Source of the DNA: Bacteroidales bacterium
Lineage (GTDB): Bacteria > Bacteroidota > Bacteroidia > Bacteroidales > UBA932
Reading direction: 5' to 3'
Assembly: GCA_016291185.1 (NCBI GenBank)
Contig: JAEFAI010000002.1
Span: forward strand, 57,910-121,909
DNA length: 64,000 nucleotides
Shown: positions 61,996 to 64,000 of the stretch, piece after piece
Numbering within the stretch: the stretch's first letter is position 1
Layout: every line of letters begins with the position of its first letter
Notes under the pieces: generated by a model
The model's input: the letters and a program-made list of their open reading frames with translations, nothing else
The model's database searches: none
What the model was told of the DNA's origin: nothing
Made by a program: the position numbers and the translations under genes

Positions 61996-62790
61996 ATGAG
62001 AAAGATATTAGCTTTACTTTCATTGATTGTTCTGGCCACTGCCTGCGACTGGTTCGTCTTCGACAATCAGGAGTATTACAACGCCTCGGTCGAAGGACGG
62101 ATCCTCGACAGCAAGACCGGCCAGCCCATGCAGTTCGCCTTCCCGAACACCTGCAAGATCTCCATCATCGAGGAGGGTTGGACGGACAACGCGGGCAACC
62201 CTGCCGAAGAGGCTCAGGATTGGTATGTCAAGTGCAATGGTATCTACAGGAACAACCTTGTCTGGGCCGCCAAGTACCGCATGGAGACCAAGAAGCAGAA
62301 TTTCTATCCGGTCAGTATCCCCTTCGAACTCAAGAAAGGCGCGAACACCGTCGACTTCGAGGTTACACCGTATTGCCGCGTCCTTGACCCTGTCATCACC
62401 TATGAGGGAGGCAAGATCATTGCCCGCTTCAAGGTCCAGGTGGAGGACAAGAGCAAGACGCCCGATGTGGATGTCGCCCTGTTCGGATTCACCGACCGCT
62501 GGGTGAGCGACGGCAACAACAACTTCGACTTCGACAAAGTCCAGAAGGACGGCAAGAAGAAGAAGATTAAGCTCAACAGCGACGGCGAGGCCACCGTGGA
62601 ACTGAAGATCGATCCGACCAAGGAGAGCGGCACGCAGTTCGTGTATAAGCGCGACCACTTCCTGCGGATTGGCGCCATGGCCAAGGGCAGCAAGGACAAC
62701 TCCGGCAAGTACTACAACTTCTCTCCCGTCTTCAAGATGTCCAGCGACTTCCAGACGGTGACCGAAGTGACCAACTGGGAGGAGGAATAA
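61996..62790 (+). CDS. DUF3823-type surface lipoprotein
   Basis: The 264-residue lipoprotein has lipobox LATAC, then an immunoglobulin-like domain with YNASVEGRILDSKTGQPMQF and a second beta-rich domain. It matches the DUF3823 family that sits in the SusE/SusF position after SusCD pairs and probably helps bind the ligand. It starts 16 bases after the SusD stop. The ligand is unknown. Confidence 0.85.
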   Translation: MRKILALLSLIVLATACDWFVFDNQEYYNASVEGRILDSKTGQPMQFAFPNTCKISIIEEGWTDNAGNPAEEAQDWYVKCNGIYRNNLVWAAKYRMETKKQNFYPVSIPFELKKGANTVDFEVTPYCRVLDPVITYEGGKIIARFKVQVEDKSKTPDVDVALFGFTDRWVSDGNNNFDFDKVQKDGKKKKIKLNSDGEATVELKIDPTKESGTQFVYKRDHFLRIGAMAKGSKDNSGKYYNFSPVFKMSSDFQTVTEVTNWEEE

Positions 62791-62819
62791 CCCCATCAGC
62801 CAATAATAAACCTTTTTTA

Positions 62820-62845
62820 GGGCCGCCCCGAGGGGCGGTCCTTTT
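62820..62845 (+). terminator. Intrinsic terminator of SusCD locus 3
   Basis: GGGCCGCCCC and GGGGCGGTCC (one wobble pair) with a 2-base loop are followed by TTTT. Confidence 0.85.
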
Positions 62846-62972
62846 AATTTTCACCCACACTTTCAAAAAAACGTCTGACGTTTAAAAATAGACCAAACGC
62901 CGTTTTTTAACGCCTGAATCATTCATGAATCAAATTGCGCCCATTCTTGCACCCGTCAATATTGAATCCGAC

Positions 62973-62980
62973 TATATTTG
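62973..62980 (+). promoter_or_regulatory. -7 promoter box (TATATTTG) for SusCD locus 4
   Basis: TAnnTTTG match 76 bases before the susC-like ATG; a TTG at 62947-62949 is 23 bases upstream and makes a weak -33. Confidence 0.5.
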
Positions 62981-63056
62981 CCCCGGTTCAAAAGGCCACA
63001 GATTAGTAGTGACACTTATAAAACAACCATTATATTCTAATCAAACCAATTTCCTT

Positions 63057-64000
63057 ATGTTCAAACAACTGCTGAAAGTGGCTGGTATCTTTATGGTACT
63101 TAGCGCTTTATGGGGAGGCCTCAACGCCTCCGCCCAGAATCGTGCCATCAGCGGTCAGGTGATTGATGCCGGCAAACTGCCGGTCATCGGCGCCGCCGTT
63201 ATGATCCCCGGCACTAACACAGGTGCAACGACTGACCTGGATGGTAAATTCAGCATCCAAGTCGCGCCGGGCACCCAGCTCGAAGTCTCCTGCATCGGTT
63301 ACGCAACGATCACCGTCTCCGCTGCCGAGGGCATGGTCATCACGCTCCAGGAAGACAACGAGATGCTCGAAGAGACCGTCGTCATCGGTTATGGTACCCA
63401 GAAGAAGAAACTCCTCACGGGTTCCACCATTAATATTACGGGTGACGATATCCAGAAGCAGAATACGACCAACGCGGTCGGCGCCCTCTACAGCTCCGTC
63501 CCGGGTGTGAATATCGTCCAGTCCAGCGGTCTGCCGGGTGCCAGCTACAACATCACGGTCCGCGGTATCGGTACGACCGGCAACTCCGACCCGCTCATCG
63601 TTATCGACGGCGTGGCCGGCGGTAAGCTCGACGACCTCAACCCTGCCGACATCGAGTCCATCGACATCCTCAAGGATGCGGCTTCCGCCGCCATCTACGG
63701 TGCCCGTGCCGCCAATGGCGTCGTCCTCGTGACCACGCGCCAGGGCAAGATCGGCGAGAAGAAGGCAACCGTCACCTTCGACGCCTACATGGGCTTCCAG
63801 CAGCCGAACACCAACGGCGTGAAGGTTGTCTCCGCCTCCGAATACCTGGACCTGGTGGACCGCGAGTACATCAGCAAGGGCACGATCAAGGAAGGCCAGC
63901 ACTACTACGACATCGACGCGCTGATGCCCGTGCAGAAGCAGTGGATGGAAAAGGGTCTGTGGAACGGTACGGACTGGTTCAACTCCTCCGTCAACAAGAA
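63057..64000 (+). CDS. SusC-like TonB-dependent transporter, locus 4, N-terminal part only
   Basis: An ATG at 63057 (MFKQLLKVAGIFMVLSALWG) opens a frame with no stop before the window edge, giving 314 visible codons. It contains the signal peptide, the regulatory domain (PVIGAAVMIPGTNTGATTDL), TonB segment ETVVIGYG and most of the plug (SIDILKDAASAAIYGARAAN). The plug and the start of the barrel resemble locus 1 (GFQQPNTNGV against GWQNPNTNGV), suggesting that loci 1 and 4 are the closest pair. Confidence 0.93.
   Translation, partial: MFKQLLKVAGIFMVLSALWGGLNASAQNRAISGQVIDAGKLPVIGAAVMIPGTNTGATTDLDGKFSIQVAPGTQLEVSCIGYATITVSAAEGMVITLQEDNEMLEETVVIGYGTQKKKLLTGSTINITGDDIQKQNTTNAVGALYSSVPGVNIVQSSGLPGASYNITVRGIGTTGNSDPLIVIDGVAGGKLDDLNPADIESIDILKDAASAAIYGARAANGVVLVTTRQGKIGEKKATVTFDAYMGFQQPNTNGVKVVSASEYLDLVDREYISKGTIKEGQHYYDIDALMPVQKQWMEKGLWNGTDWFNSSVNK

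Noticed and set aside
1..64000. CRISPR array, tRNA or rRNA genes
   Set aside because: No regularly spaced repeats and no cloverleaf or rRNA-like stretch were seen in the intergenic regions on reading both strands by eye.

Overview
The window looks like a chromosomal segment of a high-GC member of the Bacteroidales, probably a gut or rumen lineage. The evidence is four tandem SusC/SusD-type loci, TAnnTTTG -7 promoter boxes, a Bacteroidota-type RNA polymerase omega subunit, a KorAB 2-oxoacid:ferredoxin oxidoreductase and many short-spaced or ATGA-overlapped operons. The family or genus cannot be fixed from the sequence alone. No rRNA, tRNA, CRISPR array, transposase or phage gene was seen. No stretch longer than about 300 bases lacks a gene.

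Region 1 (1-6.4 kb): the start of a secreted protein runs off the left edge. Next come a possible remnant of a membrane protein, a 39-residue peptide gene directly ahead of a 793-residue beta-helical lipoprotein, an M3 metallopeptidase and pncB. The M3 gene carries a palindromic repeat inserted in frame. Region 2 (6.4-19.4 kb) is housekeeping: a korA-korB-gdhA operon around 2-oxoglutarate, an envelope operon nadK-uppS-bamA-skp, then pdxJ, a second OmpH/Skp-like protein, a glycosyltransferase and a lipoprotein with a periplasmic-binding fold.

Region 3 (19.4-30.5 kb) is the most unusual part. It is a tightly coupled six-gene operon on the minus strand. In transcription order it encodes a response regulator fused to a PP2C phosphatase, a membrane-anchored coiled-coil/beta-propeller protein, a propeller sensor kinase that has lost its phosphoacceptor histidine, a soluble histidine kinase that keeps it, a TonB-dependent receptor with a helical N-terminus, and a single-module adenylation-carrier-thioesterase enzyme whose thioesterase has a cysteine nucleophile. 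This reads as a signal-controlled pathway that makes or handles a small amino-acid-derived product. That function is inference.

Region 4 (30.5-46.3 kb): an unknown secreted protein; an eight-gene minus-strand run (LEA-like lipoprotein, SPOR protein, rpoN, Fur-family regulator, trxB, bamD, rpoZ, recN); miaB, radC, an AT-richer hicAB toxin-antitoxin pair with a second Fur-family gene; a TlpA-like lipoprotein, an ECF sigma factor and polA. PolA contains a palindrome-rich in-frame insertion between its nuclease and polymerase parts.

Region 5 (46.3-64 kb): three complete SusC/SusD pairs and the start of a fourth SusC, each with its own promoter-like box; the three complete loci are each followed by a hairpin terminator. 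No glycoside hydrolase, peptidase or dedicated regulator lies among them, so the substrates cannot be read from context.
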